Source of the DNA: Thioalkalivibrio thiocyanoxidans ARh2
Lineage (GTDB): Bacteria > Pseudomonadota > Gammaproteobacteria > Ectothiorhodospirales > Ectothiorhodospiraceae
Length of the DNA: 64,000 nucleotides
Reading direction: 5' to 3'
Assembly (NCBI RefSeq): GCF_000385215.1
Contig: NZ_ARQK01000061.1
Location: 116,652 to 180,651 of the forward strand
Part shown: positions 47,190 through 55,551 of the stretch, one piece after another
How the letters are laid out: the number at the start of each line of letters is the position of its first letter
Position numbering within the stretch: position 1 is the first letter of the stretch
Position numbers and translations under genes: made by a program
The notes under the pieces: model-generated
Told to the model about the DNA's origin: nothing
Databases searched by the model: none
Seen by the model: the letters and a program-made list of their open reading frames with translations, nothing else

Positions 47190-49607
47190 TCAGCTGCCGG
47201 CTCGGCGGCCCACCGACGGACTGTCGGGCTGGACCAGTTCGCCCAGCAGTTCGGGAGGCATTGGGGGGCTGCTCAAGTAGCCCTGCCAGGCATCGCAGCC
47301 CTGCGAAGCCAGAAAGCTGCGCTGAGCCTCGGTCTCGACGCCTTCCGCCAGCACGTCCAGGCCAAGATTGTGAGCCATGCTGATGATCGCCGTGGCCAGT
47401 TCGGCGTCGTTGTGATTCTCCGGCAGGTCGCGCACGAAGGTTCGGTCGATCTTCAGGATGTCGATCGCGAATTCCTTCAGGTAGGCGAGCGACGAATAGC
47501 CCGTGCCGAAGTCGTCGATCGCCAGCGACACCCCAAGTGACTTGAGGTGCTGGAGTGTGCCCCGAGTCCTCTCGGCCTGGCGCATCAGCGTGCTCTCGGT
47601 GATCTCGAGTGTCAGACGGCGCGGTTCGAGCCCCGCATCGCGCAGGACCTGGCGAATCCGGCGGGGCAGATGGGGCTCGGTGATCTGATGCCCGGAAAGG
47701 TTTACCGAGACGTCCAGTGCCGGGTATCCCGCCCGATCCCACTCGATGACCTGCCGGCAGGCCTGTGCGAGTACAAAGTCGCCGACGGCGCCGATCAGGC
47801 CGGTCTCCTCCGCCACCGGGATGAATACATCGGGGGTAATCAGGCCCTGTTCCGGGTCGCGCCAGCGTACCAGGGCCTCGACCCCGGTGATGCGGCCGGT
47901 GGCCATCTGAACCTGTGGCTGATAGAAGACCTCCAGCTCGTCTTGGGCCAGGGCCCGCCGCAGGCGGTTCTCGATCTCCAGACGCCGGTTCGCGGCCTCG
48001 GTCATCGAGTAGCTGTAGAAGCGGAAGGTGTTGCGGCCGGCATCCTTTGCCTCGTACATCGCTGCATCGGCCTGGGTGATCAATTCGCCGGGAGCCTCCG
48101 CGTGGTCGGGGAACAGCGAGATCCCGATGCTGGCCCCGACCTGGAGATCGCGCCAGCCACCGATCGCAAACGACTCCGCGACCAGCTCCAGCAGCTCGCG
48201 GGCCCGCGACTCGATGCCCGGTCGATCCCGTACGTCGTCCAGCACAACGATGAATTCGTCACCCCCGATACGCGCGACCGTTTGGGCCTGGAAGCGCTCC
48301 TTCAGACGATCCCCCAGGATCTGCAGCAGCTCGTCTCCGACTGCATGGCCGAGGCTGTCATTGATGTTCTTGAAGCGGTCGAGATCCATGAACAGCACGG
48401 CGACACGGCCACTGCTTTGACGGGCCGCAGCCATGGCCGCATCCAGCCGCTGCTGCAGCAGCACGCGGTTGGGCAGACCCGTCAGAGGGTCATGTTCGGC
48501 CTGGTAGGCCAGTCGTGCCTCGTGGGCACGCAGGCGTGTTTCGACCTGGCGCCGTTGTTCGACCTCCGCGGTCAGGCGGGTGTTGATCCGTCGGTAGTAC
48601 ATGATGGCAGCTGCTGTCAGCAGCAGGAGTGCCGACAGGAATGCCAGCGGGATCTCCGGGTGGGTATCCCACAAGGCCGACAAGTCCAGCACGAAGGCCG
48701 AGTCGTAAGGGGGCAGTCCAAGGGTTTCGAACAGGTGATGGACCGGGGCGTAGGATAGTGGCGCCGACCAGCCGTGGTAACCCCCCTCCTGTGCCGCGGG
48801 GTGATCCATCGGCAGGCTCATCAGGGCGATGGAGACCGCTTCGGCGATTGCGTCCGGTGTGCCGTCCAGACGCGAGAACGGCCATTCGGGATACAGGCGC
48901 GTACTGTGCGCCAGTGGGAAATCGGCGGTCTCACGCGGCTGCAGCACTCGCAGTGCACCGTGCGGGATTTCGCGGGCTTCCAGCAGTGACTCCAGCAGGC
49001 CGGTGCGCACCATCCCGGCATCCGCCTCGCCGGCGAGCAGGGCATCGATCACCCGGCGGTGCGGCATTCCGGTGAAGGTTACCGATTCCAGATCCTCGAA
49101 CGGGTCGATGCCGGCGCGATGGAGCTCGTAATGGCCGGCCTGCCAGCCCCCCAGCGAGTCCTGGTCCACCGCGAGCAGCCGCTGGCCGCGCAGGTCGGAC
49201 AGGGTCTGCAGGTCCTCGCGTTCGGCGGGCACCAGCAGGACGCCGCCAAACTCGCGCACCGGCTGCCCATATGCGTGCTCGATCAGGGTCGCGAGCCGGG
49301 TCACGCCCAGTTCGGCCTCCAGACGAACATAGTGCCCGGTGTTGGTCAGAACGAAGTCCAGTTCGCCCTCGGTGACGGCCCGATTCAGGTCGGGATAGTC
49401 GAACACATGGAGGCGGAATTGGGCCTCGGAGATCGTCTCGGTCAGATAGTCGGCCGTGGGCTGCCAGCGCGCCGCAGTGGCATCGTGATCCTCGAAAGCC
49501 AGCACCCCGATGGTGTAGGTGGGGGGCTCCTCGCTTGCCGCGACGAACACCGGCGCGGCTCCGAACAGAAGCGCAAGCAGCAGGAAAAGGGACCGAGGCC
49601 GTGACAT
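47190..49607 (-). CDS. PhnD-type sensor with GGDEF and EAL domains
   Basis: An 805-residue inner-membrane protein. A signal peptide or first membrane segment (1-24) is followed by a periplasmic PhnD-like ligand-binding domain (about 30-290: YTIGVLAFEDHDATAARWQP, TNTGHYVRLEAELG, DALLAGEADAGMVRTGLLE), a membrane segment (about 318-338), a GGDEF domain with intact GGDEF (448-452), and an EAL domain with EALVRW (577 onward) and DDFGTG (699-704). Both catalytic motifs look intact, so it may make and degrade c-di-GMP. No RxxD inhibitory site is seen before GGDEF. The ligand could be a phosphonate, phosphite or another small anion. Confidence 0.92.
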   Translation of the reverse strand: MSRPRSLFLLLALLFGAAPVFVAASEEPPTYTIGVLAFEDHDATAARWQPTADYLTETISEAQFRLHVFDYPDLNRAVTEGELDFVLTNTGHYVRLEAELGVTRLATLIEHAYGQPVREFGGVLLVPAEREDLQTLSDLRGQRLLAVDQDSLGGWQAGHYELHRAGIDPFEDLESVTFTGMPHRRVIDALLAGEADAGMVRTGLLESLLEAREIPHGALRVLQPRETADFPLAHSTRLYPEWPFSRLDGTPDAIAEAVSIALMSLPMDHPAAQEGGYHGWSAPLSYAPVHHLFETLGLPPYDSAFVLDLSALWDTHPEIPLAFLSALLLLTAAAIMYYRRINTRLTAEVEQRRQVETRLRAHEARLAYQAEHDPLTGLPNRVLLQQRLDAAMAAARQSSGRVAVLFMDLDRFKNINDSLGHAVGDELLQILGDRLKERFQAQTVARIGGDEFIVVLDDVRDRPGIESRARELLELVAESFAIGGWRDLQVGASIGISLFPDHAEAPGELITQADAAMYEAKDAGRNTFRFYSYSMTEAANRRLEIENRLRRALAQDELEVFYQPQVQMATGRITGVEALVRWRDPEQGLITPDVFIPVAEETGLIGAVGDFVLAQACRQVIEWDRAGYPALDVSVNLSGHQITEPHLPRRIRQVLRDAGLEPRRLTLEITESTLMRQAERTRGTLQHLKSLGVSLAIDDFGTGYSSLAYLKEFAIDILKIDRTFVRDLPENHNDAELATAIISMAHNLGLDVLAEGVETEAQRSFLASQGCDAWQGYLSSPPMPPELLGELVQPDSPSVGRRAGS

Positions 49608-49695
49608 GACAAGAGCCTACTATGGTCAGGGACTTTTCGCATAGGCCTTGTTCGGATGCAGATGATGGCCGAAAGCGCCCGTCCGCCGGGCCCCT

Positions 49696-50019
49696 GAGTT
49701 GCGGCGGTGTGCGGTTCATAGCGTGGTCGACCCCGACCATCTTCAGGTACTTCTCGGCAGGCTCAAGGCGCTTCTGCCTGCTCCAGTAGGGTCAGTGGGT
49801 TCGGACCGCGAACATCACGTTGCCGTAGGAGGGCGAGGTCAGGCCAGCGAGCGCGTTCAGGATGCTGGACTGGCCGCAGCCGGAGTGGCCGATCAGGCAG
49901 ACTAATTCGCCTTGCTGGATCTCCAGGTCCACCCCTTCGAACACCCTCATGAGGTCGCTGGAGTCGGGCTGCGGGAAGCGTTGGTTCAGATTCTCGAGTT
50001 CGAGGAATCCGTTGCTCAT
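49696..50019 (-). pseudogene. Decayed nitrate/taurine-type ABC transporter ATP-binding gene
   Basis: The frame starting at 50019 begins like an NrtD-type ATPase (MSNGFLELENLNQRFPQPDS, LMRVFEGVDLEIQQGELVCL) and reaches Walker A as GHSGCGQSS, with the essential Lys replaced by Gln. After NALAGL it jumps to YGNVMFAVRTH, a segment normally over 40 residues further on. It then meets a TGA (49792-49794) where family members have Trp. Reading through gives PYWSRQKRLEPAEKYLKMVG and HAMNRTPPQL in the spacing of the family, then homology fades at the signature. So it has an internal deletion, a nonsense codon and a lost Walker lysine. No permease or binding protein is nearby. Confidence 0.82.
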
Positions 50020-50192
50020 GGTTGTACTCCTGGTTGAGCGACGCCGACTCTACAGCTAGCGAGAGCAACAGCCGTGGGCGGCAAGCCCCCGGCCCGCGTG
50101 GAAGAACCGGGTGCCGTATGGGGTGTTCGTTATACTGGGACATTGATGCATTTACGCGATGGGTTGGTCCATCGTCGGCAGGAGAGAACGCC

Positions 50193-50819
50193 TTGGCCAG
50201 TTTCACGATCACCTTGCATGCCCGCACCGCGGACGAGCCCGACATTCAGCGCGTGTCCGTGACCGCGGGCGGGGACGAGGAGCTGCCGGAATACGGCCAG
50301 GTCTGGGTATGGGACATCCTCTTCGCCCAGCAGTTGTTCGCCCTAGGGGAGACGCAGACGGCGCAGGAGCTGAAGGAAACCCTGGAGCTGTGGGCGGTGA
50401 ACATGTCCAGCAAGGTGTTCCAGCCGCACGGCCATATCCTGGCGAAGGGCTACCTGGACCTGTCGGAAGACCTGAGGCTGATCACCGGTGACGAGGAACG
50501 CCCGGCCGCGGCCGACGGCGATCGCGAGATCGTCGTGACCGTGACCGGACAGGCCGGCCAGCTGCCCGATGTGGCGGTCAGCCCGGAGGCGCTGGAGGCC
50601 GAGGAGCGCAAGAACCTCGTGCTGGGCCTGGGGCAGTTCTTCAACTTCGACAACCCGATGTTCGCGCGCGAGCTGCCGATCCATGTGCTCGCGATGCGCA
50701 AGTACCACGCGGACATCCACGAGCCGCACACCCGCGAGGCCCTGGACGAGGCCCCGTTCTACGCCATCCAGAAGGCTATGGAATACTTTCAGGCGGCCAA
50801 CCAGGGCACGGTGCAATAG
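50193..50819 (+). CDS. Hypothetical protein, 208 residues
   Basis: I do not recognise this family. The predicted start is a TTG at 50193, because AGGAGA (about 50180) sits at good spacing and the sequence becomes protein-like there (ASFTITLHARTADEPD). The protein is soluble and acidic with no signal peptide or membrane segment. Visible patches are VWVWDILFAQQLFALGETQT, LKETLELWAVNMSSKVFQPHGH, LGLGQFFNFDNPMFARELPI and a C-terminal helix FYAIQKAMEYFQAANQ. It is followed after 26 bases by a DUF2007 gene on the same strand. Confidence 0.75.
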   Translation: MASFTITLHARTADEPDIQRVSVTAGGDEELPEYGQVWVWDILFAQQLFALGETQTAQELKETLELWAVNMSSKVFQPHGHILAKGYLDLSEDLRLITGDEERPAAADGDREIVVTVTGQAGQLPDVAVSPEALEAEERKNLVLGLGQFFNFDNPMFARELPIHVLAMRKYHADIHEPHTREALDEAPFYAIQKAMEYFQAANQGTVQ

Positions 50820-50845
50820 CACGTACTGACTGCTAGGGTCGGGAC

Positions 50846-51160
50846 ATGCGTACTGTTTACACCGCAGCCGACCCGGTGATGGCCGGGTTTATCGAGAACC
50901 TCCTGCAGGAGGCTGGCATCCCCGCCTATGTGGCCCAGGCCGGGCTCTATGGCGCCGCGGGCGAGATCCCGCCGACCGAGTGCTGGGGGCGGGTGATGGT
51001 GGTGCACGAGGCCCAGGCCGAGCAGGCCCGCGAGCTGATCGTGGAGTATCTGGAAGGCGAGCCCGACCACGACGGGAAGGAATGGAAGTGCTCGCGCTGC
51101 GGCGAGCGGATCGAGCCGCAGTTCACCCAGTGCTGGAACTGCGGTCGCGAGCGGCGCTGA
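50846..51160 (+). CDS. DUF2007-domain protein with C-terminal zinc ribbon
   Basis: A 104-residue protein. Residues about 1-70 resemble the DUF2007 / putative signal-transducing PII-like fold (VYTAADPVMAGFIENLLQEAGI, GRVMVVHEAQAEQARELI). The C-terminus has two CxxC pairs (WKCSRCGERIEPQF and TQCWNCGRERR) that form a zinc ribbon. This combination is common but uncharacterised. Probably cotranscribed with the preceding unknown gene. Confidence 0.85.
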   Translation: MRTVYTAADPVMAGFIENLLQEAGIPAYVAQAGLYGAAGEIPPTECWGRVMVVHEAQAEQARELIVEYLEGEPDHDGKEWKCSRCGERIEPQFTQCWNCGRERR

Positions 51161-51195
51161 TTCTCCACCACCCGCGCGCTGCGCAGCGCGTCTTT

Positions 51196-52011
51196 CTAGC
51201 GAATCCCGTTACCCGAGCCGTACTGGGCCCGTACCCGCTGGATGTAGGTCCGCGTCTCGGGGAAGGGCGGTACGCCGCCGTGGCGCTCCACCGCCCCCGG
51301 GCCGGCATTGTAGGCGGCCAGGGCCAGGTCCAGATCCCCGTCGAAGCGCTGCAGCATCTCGGCCAGGTAGCGCGTGCCGCCATGGATGTTCTGGGCCGGG
51401 TCGAAGCGGTCGGTCACGCCCAGGTCGGCGGCGGTGGCCGGCATCAGCTGCATCAGGCCGTGCGCGCCCACCCGCGAGACGGCCTCGGGGTCGAAGCAGG
51501 ACTCGACGTGAATCACCGACTGTACCAGGGCCGGGTCGACACCGTTGTGGCCTGCGGCGTCGCGGATCAGGTCGGCGAACTCGCCACCGCCGCTGGCCAG
51601 GGCCTGGCGGGCCCGCTCGCCGCAGCGCGCCCGGGCTGTCGGGCGGCCGTAGGTGGCGATCAGGTTCATGTTGGCGTCCTGGCTCCGCTGGTTGGTGACC
51701 AGGCGCTGGCCGTCGGGGCCCTCGAACACGAAGATCTCGCTGGGCGACCAGCCACCGCCCGAGGATGACCTGCCAGGCGTGGCGGCGGTGCCGGGGCGCT
51801 GGGGCGAGGGCACGGTCTCGTACTCGATGCCTTCGGGGCGCTGGTCCGTGATCACACGGGCACCCGAGGCATCGTAATAGGTGTACAGCTCGGCCTGGGC
51901 GGGCAGGGCGAGGATGCCGGCGGCCAGTAGCAACAACGGCAGCGCGCCCGCGAAACGCTTACCATGTGTACGATTGCGCAATCGAATCCCCCTTGCCGCC
52001 CACGCCCGCAT
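51196..52011 (-). CDS. Lytic transglycosylase with DUF4124 domain (SLT family)
   Basis: A 271-residue exported peptidoglycan-cleaving enzyme. After a signal peptide (FAGALPLLLLAAGILALPAQA) comes a DUF4124-like segment (LYTYYDASGARVITDQRPEG). The C-terminal SLT domain (about 150-265) has the catalytic Glu in VIHVESCFDPEAVSRVGAHG, then LMQLMPATAADLGV, IHGGTRYLAEML and LALAAYNAGPGAV. ATG 52011 is used; a TTG at 51981 with AAGGGGGA upstream is a serious alternative. At 52009-52012 a CATG supplies both this ATG and a possible birA ATG on the other strand. Confidence 0.92.
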   Translation of the reverse strand: MRAWAARGIRLRNRTHGKRFAGALPLLLLAAGILALPAQAELYTYYDASGARVITDQRPEGIEYETVPSPQRPGTAATPGRSSSGGGWSPSEIFVFEGPDGQRLVTNQRSQDANMNLIATYGRPTARARCGERARQALASGGGEFADLIRDAAGHNGVDPALVQSVIHVESCFDPEAVSRVGAHGLMQLMPATAADLGVTDRFDPAQNIHGGTRYLAEMLQRFDGDLDLALAAYNAGPGAVERHGGVPPFPETRTYIQRVRAQYGSGNGIR

Positions 52012-52039
52012 GAACGTTCCCCAGACGACCGATCCCATT

Positions 52040-52846
52040 ATGGCGCCGGAAACCGCGCAACTGGAAGGGCTGCTGCGCGGGGCCCTGGCGGGAGCCGCGC
52101 TGGAATCGCCGCAGGTGGAGGTACTGGAGCGGGTGGATTCCACCAATGCGCGGCTGCTCGACTCCGCGGCGAAAGACGCCGGGCCCAGGGTCTGCCTGGC
52201 ACGCGAGCAGCTGGCAGGGCGTGGGCGGCGAGGCCGGGCCTGGGTGACGCCCTCGGATGCAGGTCTGGCCCTCTCGCTCTCCTGGCCAGTTGCCGCCGGC
52301 CAGCGCGTGCCTGCGGCCTACCCGGTCGGGGTGGGCATTGGGGTCATCCGCGCGCTGGAGGCGCTGGGTGTGCAAGGGCCGGGTCTCAAGTGGCCGAACG
52401 ACGTGGTGGTGGGCGCGGCGAAGCTGGGCGGGATCCTGGTCGAACAGCGGCTCCCCCGGTCGGATCGGCCCGGACGCCTGGTGGTGGGGATTGGCCTCAA
52501 TCGATGCGGCTCCGGGGCGCTGGCTCTGGATCGCGAGGTGACCGACCTGGCCGCCCTGTGCGGCGGTCAGGGCCCCGGCTGGCTGGAGCTGGCGGCCGCG
52601 GTGGCGGCCTGGCAGATGCGCCTGCATTCGCTGCTGATGGCGCAGGGGCTGGCGGCGCTGGGGGACGACCTCGACCGCCTCGATGCGCTGGCCGGGTCCC
52701 GGATCCAGGTGCCGGATTCGGGCCTGTCGGGCGTTGCCCGGGGTGTTTGCCTGGATTCGGGGCGTCTGCGCGTCGAGGACGAAACGGGCGTTCTGCATTA
52801 CCTCGACGCGGGGGAAGTATCCATCCGGAGGCCCGGGCATGCCTGA
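52040..52846 (+). CDS. birA: Biotin-[acetyl-CoA-carboxylase] ligase
   Basis: A 268-residue enzyme that attaches biotin to the carboxylase carrier protein. Catalytic motifs: VDSTNARLLD, the biotin/adenylate loop AGRGRRGRAWVTP (GRGRRG) and KWPNDVVVGAAKLGGILVE. There is no N-terminal helix-turn-helix like that of E. coli BirA, so it is a ligase only and cannot be the operon repressor. ATG 52040 or the in-frame ATG 52010 could be the start. The 3' end overlaps coaX by 8 bases. Confidence 0.94.
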   Translation: MAPETAQLEGLLRGALAGAALESPQVEVLERVDSTNARLLDSAAKDAGPRVCLAREQLAGRGRRGRAWVTPSDAGLALSLSWPVAAGQRVPAAYPVGVGIGVIRALEALGVQGPGLKWPNDVVVGAAKLGGILVEQRLPRSDRPGRLVVGIGLNRCGSGALALDREVTDLAALCGGQGPGWLELAAAVAAWQMRLHSLLMAQGLAALGDDLDRLDALAGSRIQVPDSGLSGVARGVCLDSGRLRVEDETGVLHYLDAGEVSIRRPGHA

Positions 52847-53585
52847 CTGCGCACTGATCGACATCGGCAGTACCCGAATCAAGTGGCAGCTTCGCGACAG
52901 GGCCGGTCATGTGCTGGACGAGGGTGCGAGCCTTGTGATCGAGGATTGCACGCAGGCGCTGAAAGACACCGGTCTCGCGGTCTGGGCCGCCCGGGTCGGC
53001 AGCCCGGAGCGCCAGGCGGCGCTGGAAGCGGGGATGGGGGCGGTACCCATCCACTGGGTGGGTACGCAGGGTGACGGGCGTTATGGCGTGCGCAGTGACT
53101 ATGCCGAGGGCCAGCTGGGTGTGGATCGCTTCTGCGCACTGGTGGCGGCCCGGGCGGAAGGGCGGGGACCCTGCGTGCTGGTCGATGCAGGGACCGCGAT
53201 TACGGTCGACCTGCTGGATGCCGAGGGTCGGCACCGGGGCGGGTACCTGCTGCCGGGACGGCAGCTGGGCTGGGAATCGCTGCAGGCGCGACTGGCCGAC
53301 CGCGTCGCCCCGCGTGATCCGGGGGGCTGGCCTGCGACCCTCGACCCGACGCCGGGGCTTGGCAGCGAACCGGGCCTGGAACGCGGCCTGATGCTGGGCC
53401 TGTCCGGCGCGGTCGATCGTCTGATCGTCGAGGCCCGTACCCACCTGGGCAATGACACCGTCTGCTGGCTCCATGGTGGGGATGGCCCCTGGCTCGCCGG
53501 GCAGCTCACCGAGTTCGTTACCCGGCGCGAGAACCTGGTACTCGAGGGGCTGTGGCAGATCGCGCGCGCGGAGGGAGGCTCGTGA
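52839..53585 (+). CDS. coaX: Type III pantothenate kinase
   Basis: A 248-residue CoaX, the first enzyme of coenzyme A synthesis, of the ASKHA fold. The N-terminal phosphate-binding motif is LIDIGSTRIKW (Asp8, Gly10, Ser11). YGVRSDYAEGQLGVDRFCAL carries the conserved GxDR, and VLVDAGTAITVDLLD is the second phosphate motif. It overlaps birA at its start and the following small gene at its end (TGATG), the common birA-coaX pairing. Confidence 0.95.
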   Translation: MPDCALIDIGSTRIKWQLRDRAGHVLDEGASLVIEDCTQALKDTGLAVWAARVGSPERQAALEAGMGAVPIHWVGTQGDGRYGVRSDYAEGQLGVDRFCALVAARAEGRGPCVLVDAGTAITVDLLDAEGRHRGGYLLPGRQLGWESLQARLADRVAPRDPGGWPATLDPTPGLGSEPGLERGLMLGLSGAVDRLIVEARTHLGNDTVCWLHGGDGPWLAGQLTEFVTRRENLVLEGLWQIARAEGGS

Positions 53586-53758
53586 TGCGCTGGCTCGTGG
53601 TGGTGCTGTTGCTGGCGAATCTGGTCCTGTTTGGCTGGAGCTGGCAGCAGGGGTACTGGGACGGCGACCCCTATGCGGATGTGCCCCCGGCGGAGCGGGG
53701 GACACAGCTGCTCGAGGATGGACAGGTCCGGGTCCGTCCCCTGGACGGGGACGACTGA
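53585..53758 (+). CDS. Small membrane-anchored protein, 57 residues
   Basis: A very short protein coupled to coaX by a one-base overlap. It has one membrane segment (about residues 3-22, WLVVVLLLANLVLFGWSW) followed by an acidic periplasmic-looking tail. In other gammaproteobacteria the gene after coaX often encodes a SPOR-domain protein with a similar start. Here no SPOR domain follows, so this may be a shortened relic or a small functional anchor. Confidence 0.65.
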   Translation: MRWLVVVLLLANLVLFGWSWQQGYWDGDPYADVPPAERGTQLLEDGQVRVRPLDGDD

Positions 53759-53759
53759 G

Positions 53760-55385
53760 TCAGTCGTCCAGTCCCGGGATGCCGGCGCGCAGGGCCTGGA
53801 AGCCGATGGCCACGTCGTCGGGATCGGCGCCGGGCTCGATGTGCAGACGGGCGCGGACCTTCTCCGGGTCGACGTGGGATTCTTCCACCGCTTCCTCCGG
53901 CAGGAGGTGCAGCCACCAGGCCAGGGCGGCCTGGCTACGGGTCTCGGACCAGGGCTCCAGCTCGGTGCCAATCCGTTCGGCATGCGCACCCAGTTCCTCG
54001 TCAAAGAATGGTTCCAGGCGGTCCAGGGTGGCTACCGGGTCGGGCAGGTCGGGCTTCTCGCCCTCCAGCGCCTCGATCGCCCGGGCCAGCTCCAGACGGG
54101 CGATCTCCGGCCAGATCTGGGAGGGCAGGTAGCCCTCCATCGCCGGGCGGCCGTCGGCGGTGATGCCATGCAGGAAACCGGCCTCGGTACCCATATAGCG
54201 ATCGAGCGCCTGCATGGCCTCGCGTGCCCATTCCAGCGTGTCCTCGTCCTCCATGACCCGCGCCATGTTGGCCAGGGCGGCGATCGCCTGGCCCGAGGTG
54301 TCCGCATAGGTGTTGCGGTCCACGCGCGGGGGATCGGTCTCGAGCCGTTCTTCCGGTTCGAGCTGGTAGTAGTCGCGATCCGCGTACTGGCTGTTGCCGA
54401 AGCGGGACTGACTGTCGTCCCACAGTTGCTCGCGCAGGTAGTCACGGATGCCTCGAGCGAATTCGGCGTGCTGCTCCTCTCCAAAGCGTTCATAGGCATC
54501 GGCATACATCCAGAGGAACGCGGCGTTCTGATCCAGTCGCTTGGACGTTTCGAGCGCCAGAACCGGATCCCGCTGGTCCCAGTCGTTGAAGAAGAAAAAC
54601 CCGCCTTCCACACCGTCGTAGAGGTCCGCAGCGACCTGATCCAGCATCGCAGGCATGCGGTCCTCCCAGGCTTCCTCGTTCAGCAGGAATCTATAGGTCC
54701 AGGGTTGTGGACGCTTGCTCAGGGTGCCGAAGGCGGCGCTGCCGCTGAGCCGATGGCCGGAACTGTCGTAGACCTCGTCGAGCATCTCGAGGAAGCTGTC
54801 GAGGTCGTTGATGTCGGCGTCGTCCGGGGTGAACTCGCGACCGGTGACCGAGAACATGTCGCGCTGGGCCTCCAGGATGCCCTGCAGATCATGCGGTCTG
54901 ACGTGGCCGGTGAACCGCGTGAGCTTTTCGTCCTCGTGGTTCACGATGACCACGAACGGGAGGCCGCGCCCCCCGTAGCGGCGGAACAGATCCGCACGTT
55001 CATCGAGATCGACCAGGACCGGGATGTAGTGTCGGTCAAGGGTGTCGACCACGTCCGGGTTCTCCAGTGACTCGTCCTGGAAGTCGCGGCACCAGGTGCA
55101 CCACTGCCCGTGAAAGTAGAAAAAGATCGGCCGTTCGCGCTCCTTCGACTCCTCGAACAGATCGCTGTCCCAGGATTGCCAGTCGATCTGCGAACCCTCC
55201 GGATAGTCATCCACCTCGAAGCCGTTGTCGGGCCCGTTGTCCGGCGCCTCGGCAGGGCCAGCCGCACCTTGTGCCCCTGCAGCACCCGCCAGGGCCAGCA
55301 ACGCAAGCCCCATAATGGGGATGGTCCAGCAGCGGAAAGCGGTGATCGACTGCGGGATGGTTGGGGAACGGCTGTAATCGTCCAT
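53760..55385 (-). CDS. Exported thioredoxin / YyaL-like protein
   Basis: A 541-residue protein. The N-terminus has a hydrophobic segment (IMGLALLALAGAAGAQG) suggesting export. Residues about 65-185 form a thioredoxin-like domain with the CxxC motif in HGQWCTWCRDFQDESL and the cis-Pro region GGRGLPFVVIVN. The rest (about 225-540) is helical and resembles the alpha/alpha toroid of YyaL/SSP411 proteins (YDGVEGGFFFFNDWDQRDPV, NTYADTSGQAIAALANMARV). Function of this family is uncertain; a redox partner role outside the cytoplasm is an inference. It is convergent with coaX and the small gene, 1 base apart. Confidence 0.82.
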   Translation of the reverse strand: MDDYSRSPTIPQSITAFRCWTIPIMGLALLALAGAAGAQGAAGPAEAPDNGPDNGFEVDDYPEGSQIDWQSWDSDLFEESKERERPIFFYFHGQWCTWCRDFQDESLENPDVVDTLDRHYIPVLVDLDERADLFRRYGGRGLPFVVIVNHEDEKLTRFTGHVRPHDLQGILEAQRDMFSVTGREFTPDDADINDLDSFLEMLDEVYDSSGHRLSGSAAFGTLSKRPQPWTYRFLLNEEAWEDRMPAMLDQVAADLYDGVEGGFFFFNDWDQRDPVLALETSKRLDQNAAFLWMYADAYERFGEEQHAEFARGIRDYLREQLWDDSQSRFGNSQYADRDYYQLEPEERLETDPPRVDRNTYADTSGQAIAALANMARVMEDEDTLEWAREAMQALDRYMGTEAGFLHGITADGRPAMEGYLPSQIWPEIARLELARAIEALEGEKPDLPDPVATLDRLEPFFDEELGAHAERIGTELEPWSETRSQAALAWWLHLLPEEAVEESHVDPEKVRARLHIEPGADPDDVAIGFQALRAGIPGLDD

Positions 55386-55551
55386 GGCGCGTCCAAAGGT
55401 TTGGGCTGCTTAATACGGTAGACCACAACGGGGCGTTTGCTGTTCCTCGGGTGACCATTGCCTCGGTGGTAGCATGGTTGCGGTCGATTAAGGGGGGGAA
55501 TCGGAATGTGTCTCTTGGGAGGCTTCAAGCCCCGGATGAGGGCGGCCTGAG

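Noticed and set aside
50022..50192. In-frame extension upstream of the 208-residue unknown protein
   Set aside because: The extension has irregular composition, overlaps the upstream region of the ABC ATPase relic on the other strand and lacks a ribosome site, whereas the TTG at 50193 has AGGAGA.
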